A stretch of DNA of 50,333 bases from an uncultured Lachnospiraceae bacterium (GCA_949738465.1 CATJBQ010000230.1:1-50333), one strand, 5' to 3'; positions 15,908-25,443 are shown, counted from the stretch's first letter. Program-made: numbers and translations. Notes: generated by a model not told the origin, from the sequence alone.

Positions 15908-17611
15908 TCATGAATGTGTATCCTTTTTCAGGATGGGAAGGTAAAGTTCAACTACGGCTCCGCCGGATAAGGCATTGCGGAAGCGGACCGTCTCGGTTCT
16001 GTCATATAAAAGGTCCATACGCTCAATGGCATTTTCGATGCCCACGCCCAGGCCTTCCTGATGCTCCCGCGTTTCCAGAAAATGGGCAAGCTTCTGCATG
16101 GTCGCTTCGTCGTAGCCGCTGCCGGTATCCGCGATCATGAGCTTCAGCCGGTCATCTTCGATGCTGGCAAGGACGAAGATATAGAGGATCCCCCGGGTAT
16201 GCAGGGCGTATTTGATACTGTTCTCCACAAAGGTCTGGATAATCAGGGGCGGGATCTGCAGCCTGGCCGTCTCGATTTCCCATTCCACGATAAACTCAAA
16301 GCCGTCCATGTACCGTTCCTTTTGAATGTACAAATAATTCTGGACATGGTGCATTTCCTGCTCCAGATCCAGGAAATTAACTCTTAAATTAACAATATAG
16401 CGGAAGTAATCCGTCAGATGGAGCACCATTTTTTTCACCAGGTCGAATTCGGTCACATCGTAGGTATAGATGATGTTGAGGGCGTTGAGGATGAAATGGG
16501 GCCGGATCTGCTGGCTGATATACTTTAATTCGATCTGCTGTTCCCGGATCTTGGATTCGTACAGCTTAAAGCCCAATTCGTTGATCTCGTCCATCATTTC
16601 ATTAAAACGGCGGATCAGCCGGTCAATTTCATCGGTTTTTTTCTGGACCGGATGCTCGATGCGGTAGTCCATATTGCCCTCGCCGATCATGGTCATGGCG
16701 TCGTCGATGGCCCGTAAGGGCCTTGCTATTTTTTTCTGGAGCCAGGATATGATCAGGGGTACGCAGAGCAAGGTGAGGACCAGCAGCACAAAAATTACCC
16801 GGATTCCAATGGGAAAGGAAGTGATAAGCTGCTTTCGCGGGATCAGGATCCCCATGTGAATGGAATTGTCCTTGCCTCTGGCAATCTTATTATAATAGGT
16901 CAGATCTTCCACCCGGAGGGTGCTGTCGTCGGAGGTTTCTTCTGCAATCGCCTGGTTCAGCGCCGGGTCGGGGAGGGTATTGTTCATTTGCTGGTCGCAG
17001 AAATAGACCCTGCCCAGGTAGGCGTCGTCTGACAGACGCAATTGCCGTTCCAGGTCGGAAACGGGAATCCAGGCGGCGGCCAGGAGCTTTCCGTATTTAT
17101 AGACATTGAGCAGATAATAGTGGTTGTGGACCTGCACCACCTTCCAGGTATTGTAGTCCCCGGTCTGGCGGGAAATCCGCTCACGCAGATATTGGTGCAT
17201 CTCAAAGTTGCTGACGCCGCGGAACATGAAGTGGTCGATGTTTTCATAATAGATCATAATTCCCTGGAGGTCCTGGTGGACGCTTACGTTCATGGTCATC
17301 CAGGCTGACGCCTCGCTTTCATAGATGGCGTATTTCTTCTGGGCGGTGCCCGGCCGGAAGCTTGCCAGCAGCTGGTTTGCCTCGTTGCTGTCCCAATATT
17401 CCCAGAAGGAGCTGTCAATCTGTTCCATCTGATACGCGAGCTGGTTCTGGGAGATCTGGACAGAGCTTAAGTTGCTGTTTAAGATTTCGTTTTTCATATG
17501 GATGTATACAAAGAAGCATGCCACAAAGGATACAACGGTAAATAACCCCATGACAGACATGGGCAAAATCACAATTTTTTTGACAACGGACCGGAATCGC
17601 TCTTTTTCCAT
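15908..17611 (-). CDS. Sensor histidine kinase (YesM-like, HAMP-HisKA_7TMR/His_kinase-HATPase)
   Basis: This 567-residue membrane kinase has one N-terminal membrane helix (IVILPMSVMGLFTVVSFVAC), an extracellular sensor of about 230 residues and a second helix (VIFVLLVLTLLCVPLIISWL). A HAMP segment, the LytS/YesM-type phosphorylation box QQIRPHFILNALN (His near residue 370) and a HATPase domain with DTGSGYD and GVGIENAIERM complete it. It pairs with the downstream AraC-type regulator. Such pairs sense extracellular sugars in gut Clostridia. The AAGGGGGG SD and start match well. Confidence 0.92.
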   Translation of the reverse strand: MEKERFRSVVKKIVILPMSVMGLFTVVSFVACFFVYIHMKNEILNSNLSSVQISQNQLAYQMEQIDSSFWEYWDSNEANQLLASFRPGTAQKKYAIYESEASAWMTMNVSVHQDLQGIMIYYENIDHFMFRGVSNFEMHQYLRERISRQTGDYNTWKVVQVHNHYYLLNVYKYGKLLAAAWIPVSDLERQLRLSDDAYLGRVYFCDQQMNNTLPDPALNQAIAEETSDDSTLRVEDLTYYNKIARGKDNSIHMGILIPRKQLITSFPIGIRVIFVLLVLTLLCVPLIISWLQKKIARPLRAIDDAMTMIGEGNMDYRIEHPVQKKTDEIDRLIRRFNEMMDEINELGFKLYESKIREQQIELKYISQQIRPHFILNALNIIYTYDVTEFDLVKKMVLHLTDYFRYIVNLRVNFLDLEQEMHHVQNYLYIQKERYMDGFEFIVEWEIETARLQIPPLIIQTFVENSIKYALHTRGILYIFVLASIEDDRLKLMIADTGSGYDEATMQKLAHFLETREHQEGLGVGIENAIERMDLLYDRTETVRFRNALSGGAVVELYLPILKKDTHS

Positions 17612-17806
17612 GAAAGCTGCCCCCCTTCAGGCTGATGGTGTGTTGCAGGTATGGATTATAGCATAGATCGGGGATTTTGTAAAATATTTTCCATATTTTC
17701 CATATTGTCATTTTTTTCACATTATTTATCACGATTTTCCTATCTTCAAAAGAATTTCTCTGGTATAATGATTAGGAATATATTATATAGAAAGAAGGGG
17801 TATTCT
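17612..17806. promoter_or_regulatory. Divergent regulatory region between kinase and glycoside hydrolase genes
   Basis: This AT-rich gap must hold promoters for both directions. On the plus strand TATAAT (17764-17769) lies 38 bases before the hydrolase ATG; the -35 region (around TATCTT, 17741-17746) is poor, as expected for an activated promoter. The AraC-type regulator is the natural candidate activator, but no clear direct-repeat operator was identified. Confidence 0.5.
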
Positions 17807-20455
17807 ATGAATTACATATTACCATTTTTATGGATGAAGGGTGAATCCATGGAGGTAATTGCCAGGGAGATTGAGAAGATTGCGGAAGGCGGCATCGGGG
17901 CTGTCTGTGTGGAGTCCCGTCCCCATCCGGATTTTGCAGGACCGCAATGGTGGGATGACATGGCGTTTATTATCGAAGAGTGCAAGCGCAGGGACATGAA
18001 GGTGTGGATTCTCGACGATGCCCATTTTCCTACCGGCTATGCCAACGGTCTGATCAAAAGCAAATACCCGGAGCGGAAAAAGCATTATCTCAGATATAAT
18101 ATGGTCCATGTGTGGGGCAAGCAGGGGAAGGTGTCAGTGAATGTGGGCGATATGATCCGGCCGCTGGTCAGCTTTCTGGATATCGGAAAGCCTATGGATC
18201 TGGAGGAGCGGGCGAAGAACAAGCTGGTGGCGGTGCTGGCCTATCCGCTGCGGGACGGCGACTGCCTGCTGGAGGAAGGGGCCATGGATCTGACGGACCA
18301 GGTGCAGGGAGATCTTCTGGAGTATGCGTTCCCTAAGGACAATTACCGTGTTTTCGTGGTATACGATACCTGTACCGACGGCGGCAATCCGGAATACATC
18401 AATATGATGGATTTTGAGTCGGTGAGTACGCAGCTTGAGGCGGTGTATGAGCCTCATTATGCCCATTTTAAGGAGGAATTCGGCAAGACCATTGCGGGCT
18501 TTTTCTCGGACGAGCCGCCCATTGGCAATATGAACGGCTTTGACAGCGACGCCCAGATCGGGAATCCCCAGATGCCGCTGCCCTGGAGCGGGATGCTGGA
18601 GGAGCGGCTTATGTCGGAATATGGAGAAAACTGGCGAATTTATCTGCCTTACCTGTGGAACGAGACGGTGGAGATGGAGCGCTGCCCCCAGGTCCGCTAT
18701 GAATTCATGAACCTGGTGACCCAGCTTTACCGGGATAATTTCAGCCGGCAGTTGGGAGAGTGGTGCGCGGCCCACGGTGTGGAATACATCGGCCATATTG
18801 TGGAGGACGGAAATCTCCACCAGCGTCTGGGAAGCGGCATCGGCCATTTTTTCCGTGCCATGGAGGGGCAGCATATGTCCGGAATCGACGTGATCAGCGA
18901 CCAGGTTACGGTGGGGGACGACGGCTATGTCAGAAGCGGCGCCATCCGCCGGGACGGCGGGTTTTTCCATTATGCCCTGGCGAAAATGGGGGCGTCTGCG
19001 GGACATCTGGATCCCAAGAAAAAGGGACGTACCATGTGCGAGCTTTTCGGCGCCTCCGGCTGGGAGACTGGTGTACGCAATATGCGTTTTATTTTGGATC
19101 ATCTGCTGGTGCGGGGGATTAATTATCTGGTACCCCATGCCTTTTCCATGAGCGAATATCCGGATTGGGACTGCCCGCCTCATTTTTATGCCAGGGGGAA
19201 TAATCCCCAGTTCCGGTATTTTGCAAAGCTGATGAAGTATGCCAACCGTATGTGCCATCGGCTGCAGGGGGGGAGGCATCTTGCCAATGTGGCGGTGCTC
19301 TACCCCGGCGACTGCGAGTGGGGCGGAAAGGCCATGGAGCTTCAGATTGTCGCCAAGGTGCTGCAGCAGGCCCAGATTGAGTTTGATGTGGTGCCAGCGG
19401 ACCTTCTGGCAGAGGCGGTTATCCCGGAAGATAAGGAACAGTTTACCCTCAATGGACAGAGCTTTTCCTGGCTGGTGGTACCGGAATGCGAAGGAATCCC
19501 GGCCGGTGTGGCCGCTTTTGCCGGAAAGTATGATGAGGAGCGGGTGCTTTTTGTGAACCGCAAGCCCTACCGGATTCTGGGTCTGCTGCCGGATTCTGTG
19601 AAGGATGCGGAACGTGGAGACAGGGAAGCTTTCGGACAGGGGAGCGTGCCGGGACAGGCCGTAGCCCTTGGGGCGCTGGCATCTTATCTTGCAGAGCGCC
19701 ATGCAGAAGCCGTAATGCTGCCTGAGTCCTTCAAGGATCTGGTGTATTATCACTACCAGGGAGAGCAGGAATTGTTTATGTTCCATAATGAGTGCGCCTT
19801 CGATACCTTCCGGGGGGAGATCGCGCTGCCCTTAGCCTGTGGCGCCGTTTATTATGACGGCATGGAGGATGTTTTTTATGAGCTTCCTGTCCGAAAGGAA
19901 AACGGCCAAAGCTATGTGGAGATCGAGCTTGCACCCTGCCAGTCCTGTCTGATTCTGGACCAGAAGGGCGGGGGACTTCCGGTTTACGAGATGCTGTCTG
20001 CGAAACTGTCCGCCTGTGACGGACAGATCATTTCGGATGGTCCCTGGAGCTATGCGCTGGCAACGGAGAAGCAGTTCCCCAATACCACGGATGCCGGGGA
20101 GATGGAGAAGCTTGCGCCTGTTTCGGATTTCCTGCCGAAGTTTGCCGGGCATGTCTTCTACGAGAAGACATTTGAACTGTCAGGGAAGCCGGAAAAAGTG
20201 TACCTGGAATTTACGGAGGTACATGAGTGCATGGAGTTGTACGTGAATGAGGTGCGCATCGGCGATGCGCTGGGGATGCCTTATGTATTTGAGGTGACAG
20301 AGGCTTTGTATGCGGGAACCAACCGGATCCGCGCCATCGTTACCTCCACGCTGGACCGGGATCAGGCCAACTATCCGGAGCACCCCTATAAGCTGGACCA
20401 TCATGTGACGGAGCCTGTGGGGCTTGGCGGGGAAGTGCGGCTGTATCAAAGGTAA
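17807..20455 (+). CDS. Large cytoplasmic glycoside hydrolase, GH106/rhamnosidase-like
   Basis: ATG 17807 with AGAAGGGG upstream gives 882 residues; the ORF-track start at 17651 adds an implausible tail. The N-terminal half looks like a TIM barrel (WWDDMAFIIEECKRRDMKVW, then DDAHFPTGYANG), matching the pattern of GH106-related alpha-L-rhamnosidases. FFSDEPPIG near residue 235 and EYIGHIVEDGN are candidate acidic active-site loops. The C-terminus (about 770-882) is a GH2-like beta-sandwich (VYLEFTEVHECMELYVNEVR). No signal peptide is present, so it works on imported glycosides, consistent with the divergent ABC operon. CAZy family and linkage are inferred with moderate confidence. Confidence 0.65.
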   Translation: MNYILPFLWMKGESMEVIAREIEKIAEGGIGAVCVESRPHPDFAGPQWWDDMAFIIEECKRRDMKVWILDDAHFPTGYANGLIKSKYPERKKHYLRYNMVHVWGKQGKVSVNVGDMIRPLVSFLDIGKPMDLEERAKNKLVAVLAYPLRDGDCLLEEGAMDLTDQVQGDLLEYAFPKDNYRVFVVYDTCTDGGNPEYINMMDFESVSTQLEAVYEPHYAHFKEEFGKTIAGFFSDEPPIGNMNGFDSDAQIGNPQMPLPWSGMLEERLMSEYGENWRIYLPYLWNETVEMERCPQVRYEFMNLVTQLYRDNFSRQLGEWCAAHGVEYIGHIVEDGNLHQRLGSGIGHFFRAMEGQHMSGIDVISDQVTVGDDGYVRSGAIRRDGGFFHYALAKMGASAGHLDPKKKGRTMCELFGASGWETGVRNMRFILDHLLVRGINYLVPHAFSMSEYPDWDCPPHFYARGNNPQFRYFAKLMKYANRMCHRLQGGRHLANVAVLYPGDCEWGGKAMELQIVAKVLQQAQIEFDVVPADLLAEAVIPEDKEQFTLNGQSFSWLVVPECEGIPAGVAAFAGKYDEERVLFVNRKPYRILGLLPDSVKDAERGDREAFGQGSVPGQAVALGALASYLAERHAEAVMLPESFKDLVYYHYQGEQELFMFHNECAFDTFRGEIALPLACGAVYYDGMEDVFYELPVRKENGQSYVEIELAPCQSCLILDQKGGGLPVYEMLSAKLSACDGQIISDGPWSYALATEKQFPNTTDAGEMEKLAPVSDFLPKFAGHVFYEKTFELSGKPEKVYLEFTEVHECMELYVNEVRIGDALGMPYVFEVTEALYAGTNRIRAIVTSTLDRDQANYPEHPYKLDHHVTEPVGLGGEVRLYQR

Positions 20456-20494
20456 TGTGAGTGTCATCGAAGGAACTTCAGGAGGCGGAGAAGT

Positions 20495-20857
20495 GTGTGT
20501 GAGGATCAGGCTGTATTATTAGCAAGGCTTCGGGAACAGATTGCATTGTGTGAGGCGGAGCACCAGCGTCATATCAATGACTCCTTCCTTTCCCATGTAC
20601 TATCAAGCAAGCGGGAAACCTTACGGTCCTTTCAACGCTGCCTGCTGGAGGGGCAGCGGGCGCAGGAGCTTGGGGCGCGTTTGACAGAAGAATTACCCAG
20701 GCTCCTGGCAGACCGGGAGGACGAAGCGCAGCATCCCAGCTTTGACTGGTACGATGAGCATTATCTTTACAAAATACTGGACGGAAAATGTGAGGCGTAC
20801 CAGTGTATGCTAAGGCTGCTGGATGCTGCTGCCGGTGGGCTCGACAGGAAGGATTGA
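20495..20857 (+). CDS. Hypothetical protein, helical, 120 residues
   Basis: The GTG at 20495 has AGGAGG at 20480-20485. The product is highly charged and helical (LLARLREQIALCEAEHQRH...) with no membrane segment or recognised motif. A DWYDEHYLYKILDGKCEAYQC stretch near residue 85 is the most distinctive part. It lies about 40 bases after the glycoside hydrolase stop and may share its transcript. Function unknown. Confidence 0.55.
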   Translation: MCEDQAVLLARLREQIALCEAEHQRHINDSFLSHVLSSKRETLRSFQRCLLEGQRAQELGARLTEELPRLLADREDEAQHPSFDWYDEHYLYKILDGKCEAYQCMLRLLDAAAGGLDRKD

Positions 20858-20895
20858 GGGGTTGAGAGAAAAATAAGAGAAAAAACAGAAAATCG

Positions 20896-20923
20896 TTGAC
20901 TTCTGAAATTTTTATGTTATACT
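20896..20923 (+). promoter_or_regulatory. tRNA-Ala promoter
   Basis: TTGACT (20896-20901) and TATACT (20918-20923) have a 16-bp spacer and end 10 bases before the tRNA, a typical stable-RNA arrangement. Confidence 0.7.
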
Positions 20924-20933
20924 TAGTAGTGAT

Positions 20934-21006
20934 GGGGCATTAGCGCAGTTGGGAGCGCGCCACACTGGCAGTGTGGAGGCCACGGGTTCGAGTCCCGTAT
21001 GCTCCA
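20934..21006 (+). tRNA. tRNA-Ala (GGC)
   Basis: A 73-base cloverleaf: acceptor GGGGCAT/ATGCTCC with one G-U pair, D-arm GCGCAGTTGGGAGCGC, anticodon stem CCACA/TGTGG with loop CTGGCAG (anticodon GGC, reading GCC/GCU), and T-arm with GGTTCGAGTCC. CCA is not encoded, so the Cca enzyme encoded nearby is needed. Confidence 0.93.
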
Positions 21007-21014
21007 TTTTCAGG

Positions 21015-21067
21015 AAGGATGGGATTTTGTATTCAACAGAGGATACAAGGTTTCCAGCCTTTTTTTC
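21015..21067 (+). terminator. Terminator after tRNA-Ala
   Basis: AAGGaTGG pairs with CCAgCCTT around an inner TTGTAT/ATACAA stem and is followed by a T-run (21059-21066). It closes the single-gene tRNA transcript. Confidence 0.65.
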
Positions 21068-21168
21068 ATTCCTGTGTGTAATGAAGAAAAGAGCCATGCC
21101 TGCATGGATCTTTGACGAATGACGCGGGGGATCTGACTTTGATAAAAATTTGACAAGGAGGTTTGGGG

Positions 21169-23745
21169 ATGAAGCTGCATTTTCTGGGAGGCGCCATGGA
21201 GATTGGCGGGAGCTGCATTTATATACGGGCAGCAGGGAAGGGGATTCTCTTGGACTGCGGGATCCGGCAGAGCGGATCGAAGGATCCGATACCGGATTTC
21301 CATACGATACAGCAGCAGGGTGGACTGGATGCCATTTTCATCAGCCATGCCCATATGGATCATATCGGAACGCTGCCCGTCATCAGCAAGGCGTATCCCC
21401 AGGCACGGATCTATATGACGGCCATGACGGCGGATCTGACCCGTGGGCTTTTGTATGACAGCTTAAAGATCATGGATCAGAGGGAGGGGGAGATCCCGCA
21501 TTATACGGAACAAGATGTGCTGGTCATGCTGAGCCGGGTTACGCCGCTCAGGTATCAGGCGGCGGTTTCCCTGTGGGAGAATGTGACGCTGACCTTTTAT
21601 CCGGCGGGGCATATTGCAGGGGCTGCCTGCATCTATCTGGTTACGGAGGAAGGAACGCTGTTTTATTCCGGGGATTTTGCCGGGTTTTCCCAGCGGACCA
21701 TAGAGGGAATCCGGATTCCGAAGCTGCGTCCGGACATTGCCATTGTGGAGTCCACCTATGGGAACCGGCTTCACGGAAACCGTCAGGTGGAGGAGCGGCG
21801 TCTGGTGGAACTGGTGGCGGAATGCATCCGGCAGCAGCAGAAGATCCTGATCCCCGCGTTTGCCTTGGGGAGGGCCCAGGAGGTGCTCCTGATCCTGCGG
21901 GCGGCGATCCAGAATGGCCAGATCCCGGCAGTTCCAGTGCATGTAGACGGCATGGTGCGCGACATTAACACCATGTATACAAGAAATCCTGTATTTTTGA
22001 AAAATTCTCTGGGAAAACGGATTTTAAAGGGGAATGAGCCCTTTTACACAAAGGAGATCCAGCCGGTTGCACCTGCCCAGAGGCGGGAGGATCTGTTAAA
22101 GGGGCCGGAGCCGGTGATTCTGGTATCCAGCTCCGGTATGCTTACAGGCGGGCCCAGCGCGCAGTACGCCCGGCTTCTGGCGCCTTCAGAAAAAGGCTGC
22201 ATCATTATTACCGGGTACCAGGATGAGGAATCCCCGGGCCGCCAGTTACTGAATCTGCTGGACGAAGAAACCGGGGAGGAAGGCGGAGAGGCGGGGCATT
22301 CCGTGGGCGGACGGCGTCTCGTGCTGGAGGGGGCAGAGGTTTTGGTAAACTGCCGGGTTGCCCAGGTGGGGCTGTCGGCCCATGGGGACAAGTCGGAGAT
22401 TCTGGCGCTTTTGGACCGCATTTCGGCCCGGCATATTTTCCTGGTGCATGGGAACGAGGATTCCATCCAGGAGCTGGGCAGAGAAGCAGCATCCGGGGAT
22501 TACCGGCGACAGGTGTATCTGCCGGAATGCGGCCAGGAATACGAGATCCTTCTCCGCACAAAACGGAAGCAGCTTTCCTTTGAACTGCCTTATACCATGC
22601 AGAAAACGAAAGACTTTGCGGAAGATGGAGAGAAGCTTCTGTGGGATTACTGGCAGGCCCATTACCCGGGAAAACGATTGACGGTGGAGCAGATTGCGCG
22701 GGTCTGGTATGGCAAGGACGGCGCAGAGGAGGAAGTGCTTCAGGCCATGCAGGAGCGGCTTTTAAAAAGCGTTTATTTTTCACCCTGCGCCCGTCAGATG
22801 TTTTTGTTTGAGGCGGTATCCGGGGAGGCCGTTGCCCAGGCGCTGGCCCAGGGAGAGCTGACCCAGCAGGAGCTGCTGGAAAGGGCGCAGGAATGCTTTG
22901 CTGCTTACGCATATCGTAAGATCGGGTATCACCGGGAAAAGAAGGAAATACAACTGCAGTTTGATTTTCCGGGCAGCCTGGATGTGGAGGAGTTTGAAGA
23001 GAAAGCGGCAGCCTTTGCGGAGCAGACCGGCTTCTTTGTGAGCATTCACCCGGCTATGAATCACAATGCGGCAGGAACGCTGCTTTACCAGATGTTTCCG
23101 GGCAGGCTTCGGAAAACCTCTTATTTTGTGGAACAGCAGGTTTATGCTGTTACGCTTTCAGAGGACCAGGAAGGGGATTGGGAGGCGGCAAAGGAATTTT
23201 ATAAGGTAACGGGCTGGAAGCTTAAGGTCAACGGACGCTTTCTGGAGGATGATAACGAAGCTGGGGTGGCGCATGGTTTGGGCGGGCCGGAAAAACCGGG
23301 GCATCCGGGAGAATTTTTTCCCCAGAATCCGGACGCACAGCCCCTGGAGCAGAACCTGGCTCTCTCCTGTGCGGAGCAGGAATTTATGGACTGCCCGCAG
23401 GCGCCGGAGAAAAAGAGCGTGAAACGGGACGGAGCGGGAAGATACTTAGAGCTTGCTTTTATTTCTCCGGCCATCGGCCAGAGGTACGGGGAACAGCTAC
23501 AGTCCCTGGCCAATCAGACCGGCTGGCGGATCCGGATTGCCGACAAGGTGAATCAGAATGCGTTGTTTCAAATCGCTGATCTGCTGTGTACCAGGCAGGG
23601 GATATCTCTTCTGAAAAATCCGTCGTTCCAGCCGCAACAGAAAAGAGTAATGCTGAAGACGGAGGCAGAAGCATCCAGGCTGGCGTTAGAGGCAGTGACC
23701 GCAGCCTTTGTGGAAAGTACCGGATGCACATGCGAATTTATTTAA
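21169..23745 (+). CDS. Beta-CASP metallo-beta-lactamase RNase-like protein with long C-terminal extension
   Basis: ATG 21169 after AAGGAGG gives 858 residues. The first 450 residues form a metallo-beta-lactamase plus beta-CASP nuclease: SHAHMDHIG (HxHxDH), PAGHIAGAACIYL, YSGDFA, ESTYGNRLH, VSSSGMLTGGPS and the C-terminal LSAHGDKSE and LVHGN. Such CPSF/RNase J relatives cut or trim RNA with zinc. The remaining 400 residues are unusual and contain two similar blocks (FAEQTGFFVSIHPAMNHNA and LANQTGWRIRIADKVNQNA), suggesting a duplicated RNA-contacting domain. Neighbours are tRNA-Ala and three tRNA-processing genes. Nuclease family sure; target unknown. Confidence 0.82.
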   Translation: MKLHFLGGAMEIGGSCIYIRAAGKGILLDCGIRQSGSKDPIPDFHTIQQQGGLDAIFISHAHMDHIGTLPVISKAYPQARIYMTAMTADLTRGLLYDSLKIMDQREGEIPHYTEQDVLVMLSRVTPLRYQAAVSLWENVTLTFYPAGHIAGAACIYLVTEEGTLFYSGDFAGFSQRTIEGIRIPKLRPDIAIVESTYGNRLHGNRQVEERRLVELVAECIRQQQKILIPAFALGRAQEVLLILRAAIQNGQIPAVPVHVDGMVRDINTMYTRNPVFLKNSLGKRILKGNEPFYTKEIQPVAPAQRREDLLKGPEPVILVSSSGMLTGGPSAQYARLLAPSEKGCIIITGYQDEESPGRQLLNLLDEETGEEGGEAGHSVGGRRLVLEGAEVLVNCRVAQVGLSAHGDKSEILALLDRISARHIFLVHGNEDSIQELGREAASGDYRRQVYLPECGQEYEILLRTKRKQLSFELPYTMQKTKDFAEDGEKLLWDYWQAHYPGKRLTVEQIARVWYGKDGAEEEVLQAMQERLLKSVYFSPCARQMFLFEAVSGEAVAQALAQGELTQQELLERAQECFAAYAYRKIGYHREKKEIQLQFDFPGSLDVEEFEEKAAAFAEQTGFFVSIHPAMNHNAAGTLLYQMFPGRLRKTSYFVEQQVYAVTLSEDQEGDWEAAKEFYKVTGWKLKVNGRFLEDDNEAGVAHGLGGPEKPGHPGEFFPQNPDAQPLEQNLALSCAEQEFMDCPQAPEKKSVKRDGAGRYLELAFISPAIGQRYGEQLQSLANQTGWRIRIADKVNQNALFQIADLLCTRQGISLLKNPSFQPQQKRVMLKTEAEASRLALEAVTAAFVESTGCTCEFI

Positions 23746-23792
23746 AATGGATTTAATTTTTTGATTTAATTATAAAAAGGAAATGGACAATC

Positions 23793-24554
23793 ATGGAACA
23801 CATATTTTCAAGGACGAAACAATTGCTGGGGGAGCGGGCCCTGGAAAAATTAAGGGTCTCCCGGGTGGCGGTTTTTGGCATTGGCGGCGTGGGCGGCTAC
23901 GTGTGCGAGGCTTTGGTGCGAAGCGGCGTCGGAGCCTTTGACCTGGTTGACAGCGATACCGTCAGCCTCACCAATATCAACAGGCAGATCATCGCCACCC
24001 ACCGCACCCTTGGGAGATATAAAACGGAGGTCATGAAGGAGCGAATGCTGGAGATTAACCCTTCGGTGGAGGTACGCGTCCACAATTGCTTTTTTCTTCC
24101 GGAAAATGAGGGGGACTTTTCCTTTGAAGAATACGATTACGTTGTGGATGCCGTGGATACGGTGGCGGCCAAGCTGGCCCTGGTGATGAAGGCCGAGAAG
24201 AGCGGGACCCCCATCATCAGCAGCATGGGGGCGGGGAATAAGCTGGATCCCGGAGCCTTCCAGGTAGCGGATCTTTACGATACCAGGGTCTGCCCGCTGG
24301 CCCGGGTGATGCGCCGGGAGCTGAAAAAGCGCGGCGTGAAGCGGTTGAAGGTGGTGTATTCCCAGGAGGAGCCCATTTCGCCCCTGGAACCGCTTAGGTC
24401 CCGGGGAAGGAGCGGGCCGGAAGGGAACGGGTCCCGGGAACCGGAGGAGGGCGTGCGGAAAAGCGTACCGGGCAGCGTGGCCTTTGTGCCTTCCGTGGCG
24501 GGCCTTATGATTGCCGCAGAGGTGGTGAAGGATCTGATCGGCGCATGTCTGTAA
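23793..24554 (+). CDS. tcdA: tRNA threonylcarbamoyladenosine dehydratase
   Basis: This ThiF/E1-like ATP-dependent enzyme cyclises t6A37 to ct6A in ANN-decoding tRNAs. The N-terminus carries the ATP-binding Rossmann motif VAVFGIGGVGGYVCEALVRS, then DLVDSDTVSLTNINRQIIA, and further on DYVVDAVDTVAAKLAL and SSMGAGNKLDP, all characteristic of TcdA. Length 253 is usual. A Gly/Arg-rich loop (SRGRSGPEGNGSREPEEG) at about residues 200-220 is a local insertion. Part of the run of tRNA-maturation genes that continues with the PP-loop gene 52 bases downstream. Confidence 0.93.
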   Translation: MEHIFSRTKQLLGERALEKLRVSRVAVFGIGGVGGYVCEALVRSGVGAFDLVDSDTVSLTNINRQIIATHRTLGRYKTEVMKERMLEINPSVEVRVHNCFFLPENEGDFSFEEYDYVVDAVDTVAAKLALVMKAEKSGTPIISSMGAGNKLDPGAFQVADLYDTRVCPLARVMRRELKKRGVKRLKVVYSQEEPISPLEPLRSRGRSGPEGNGSREPEEGVRKSVPGSVAFVPSVAGLMIAAEVVKDLIGACL

Positions 24555-24606
24555 AAACGCCGGAACGCCATAAGGAGAGATCTGACAGCGGAAGGAAGGT
24601 ATTTAT

Positions 24607-25443
24607 ATGGAAGAAACAGCATACAGCCGCAGGGTGGAGCAGAGCCTGCAGAAGAAGTTCCGCAAGGATATATTAAGCCGTTTTACCAAAGCGGTTAAGG
24701 ATTATGAGCTGGTGGGAGAGGGGGACCGGATTGCCGTCTGTATCTCCGGCGGCAAGGATTCCATGCTGATGGCAAAGCTTTTTCAGGAGCTTAAGCATTA
24801 TAAGGAGCGCCATTTTGAAGCGGAATTCCTGGTGATGGATCCCGGCTACAGCCCGGCCAACCGCAGGCGGATTGAGGAAAACGCCCGGAAGCTGGATGTG
24901 CCCATCCGGATCTACGAATCGGATATTTTTTCTTCGGTGTACCATGTGGAGAAATCGCCCTGCTATCTCTGCGCCAGGATGCGCCGGGGCTACCTGTACA
25001 GCTACGCCAGAGAGCTGGGCTGCAATAAAATTGCCCTGGGCCACCATTACGATGACGTGATTGAGACGATTCTGATGGGAATGCTCTACGGCGGGCAGGT
25101 ACAGACCATGATGCCCAAGCTGCACAGCACCAATTTTAAAGGAATGGAGCTGATCCGGCCCATGTACCTGATCCGTCAGGAGGATATCATTGCCTGGCGG
25201 GATTACAACGGGCTGGAATTTCTCCAGTGCGCCTGCCGCTTTACCGAAAGCTGCGGCAGTGACAACCAGGAAAACCGCTCCAAACGGATGGAGATCCGGG
25301 AACTGATCCGCCGCCTGAAGGAGACCAACCCCTTTGTGGAGAGCAATATTTTCCGGAGCGTGGAAAATGTCAATCTCGACACGGTGATTGCCTATAAAAA
25401 ACGGGGGGAGCGCCATCATTTTCTGGAAGAATATGATGAATGA
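24607..25443 (+). CDS. ttcA: TtcA-family tRNA 2-thiolation PP-loop ATPase
   Basis: The 278-residue protein has the PP-loop CISGGKDSM at about residues 47-55, then two cysteine pairs typical of the TtcA group: CYLCARMRRG and CACRFTESCGS. GHHYDDVIETILMGMLYGGQ is the conserved TtcA-like motif. TtcA uses an iron-sulfur cluster to make 2-thiocytidine 32 in tRNA; Gram-positive members often have undefined targets, so the symbol is by family. The SD is GGAAGG before the ATG. Located between tcdA and cca. Confidence 0.82.
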   Translation: MEETAYSRRVEQSLQKKFRKDILSRFTKAVKDYELVGEGDRIAVCISGGKDSMLMAKLFQELKHYKERHFEAEFLVMDPGYSPANRRRIEENARKLDVPIRIYESDIFSSVYHVEKSPCYLCARMRRGYLYSYARELGCNKIALGHHYDDVIETILMGMLYGGQVQTMMPKLHSTNFKGMELIRPMYLIRQEDIIAWRDYNGLEFLQCACRFTESCGSDNQENRSKRMEIRELIRRLKETNPFVESNIFRSVENVNLDTVIAYKKRGERHHFLEEYDE

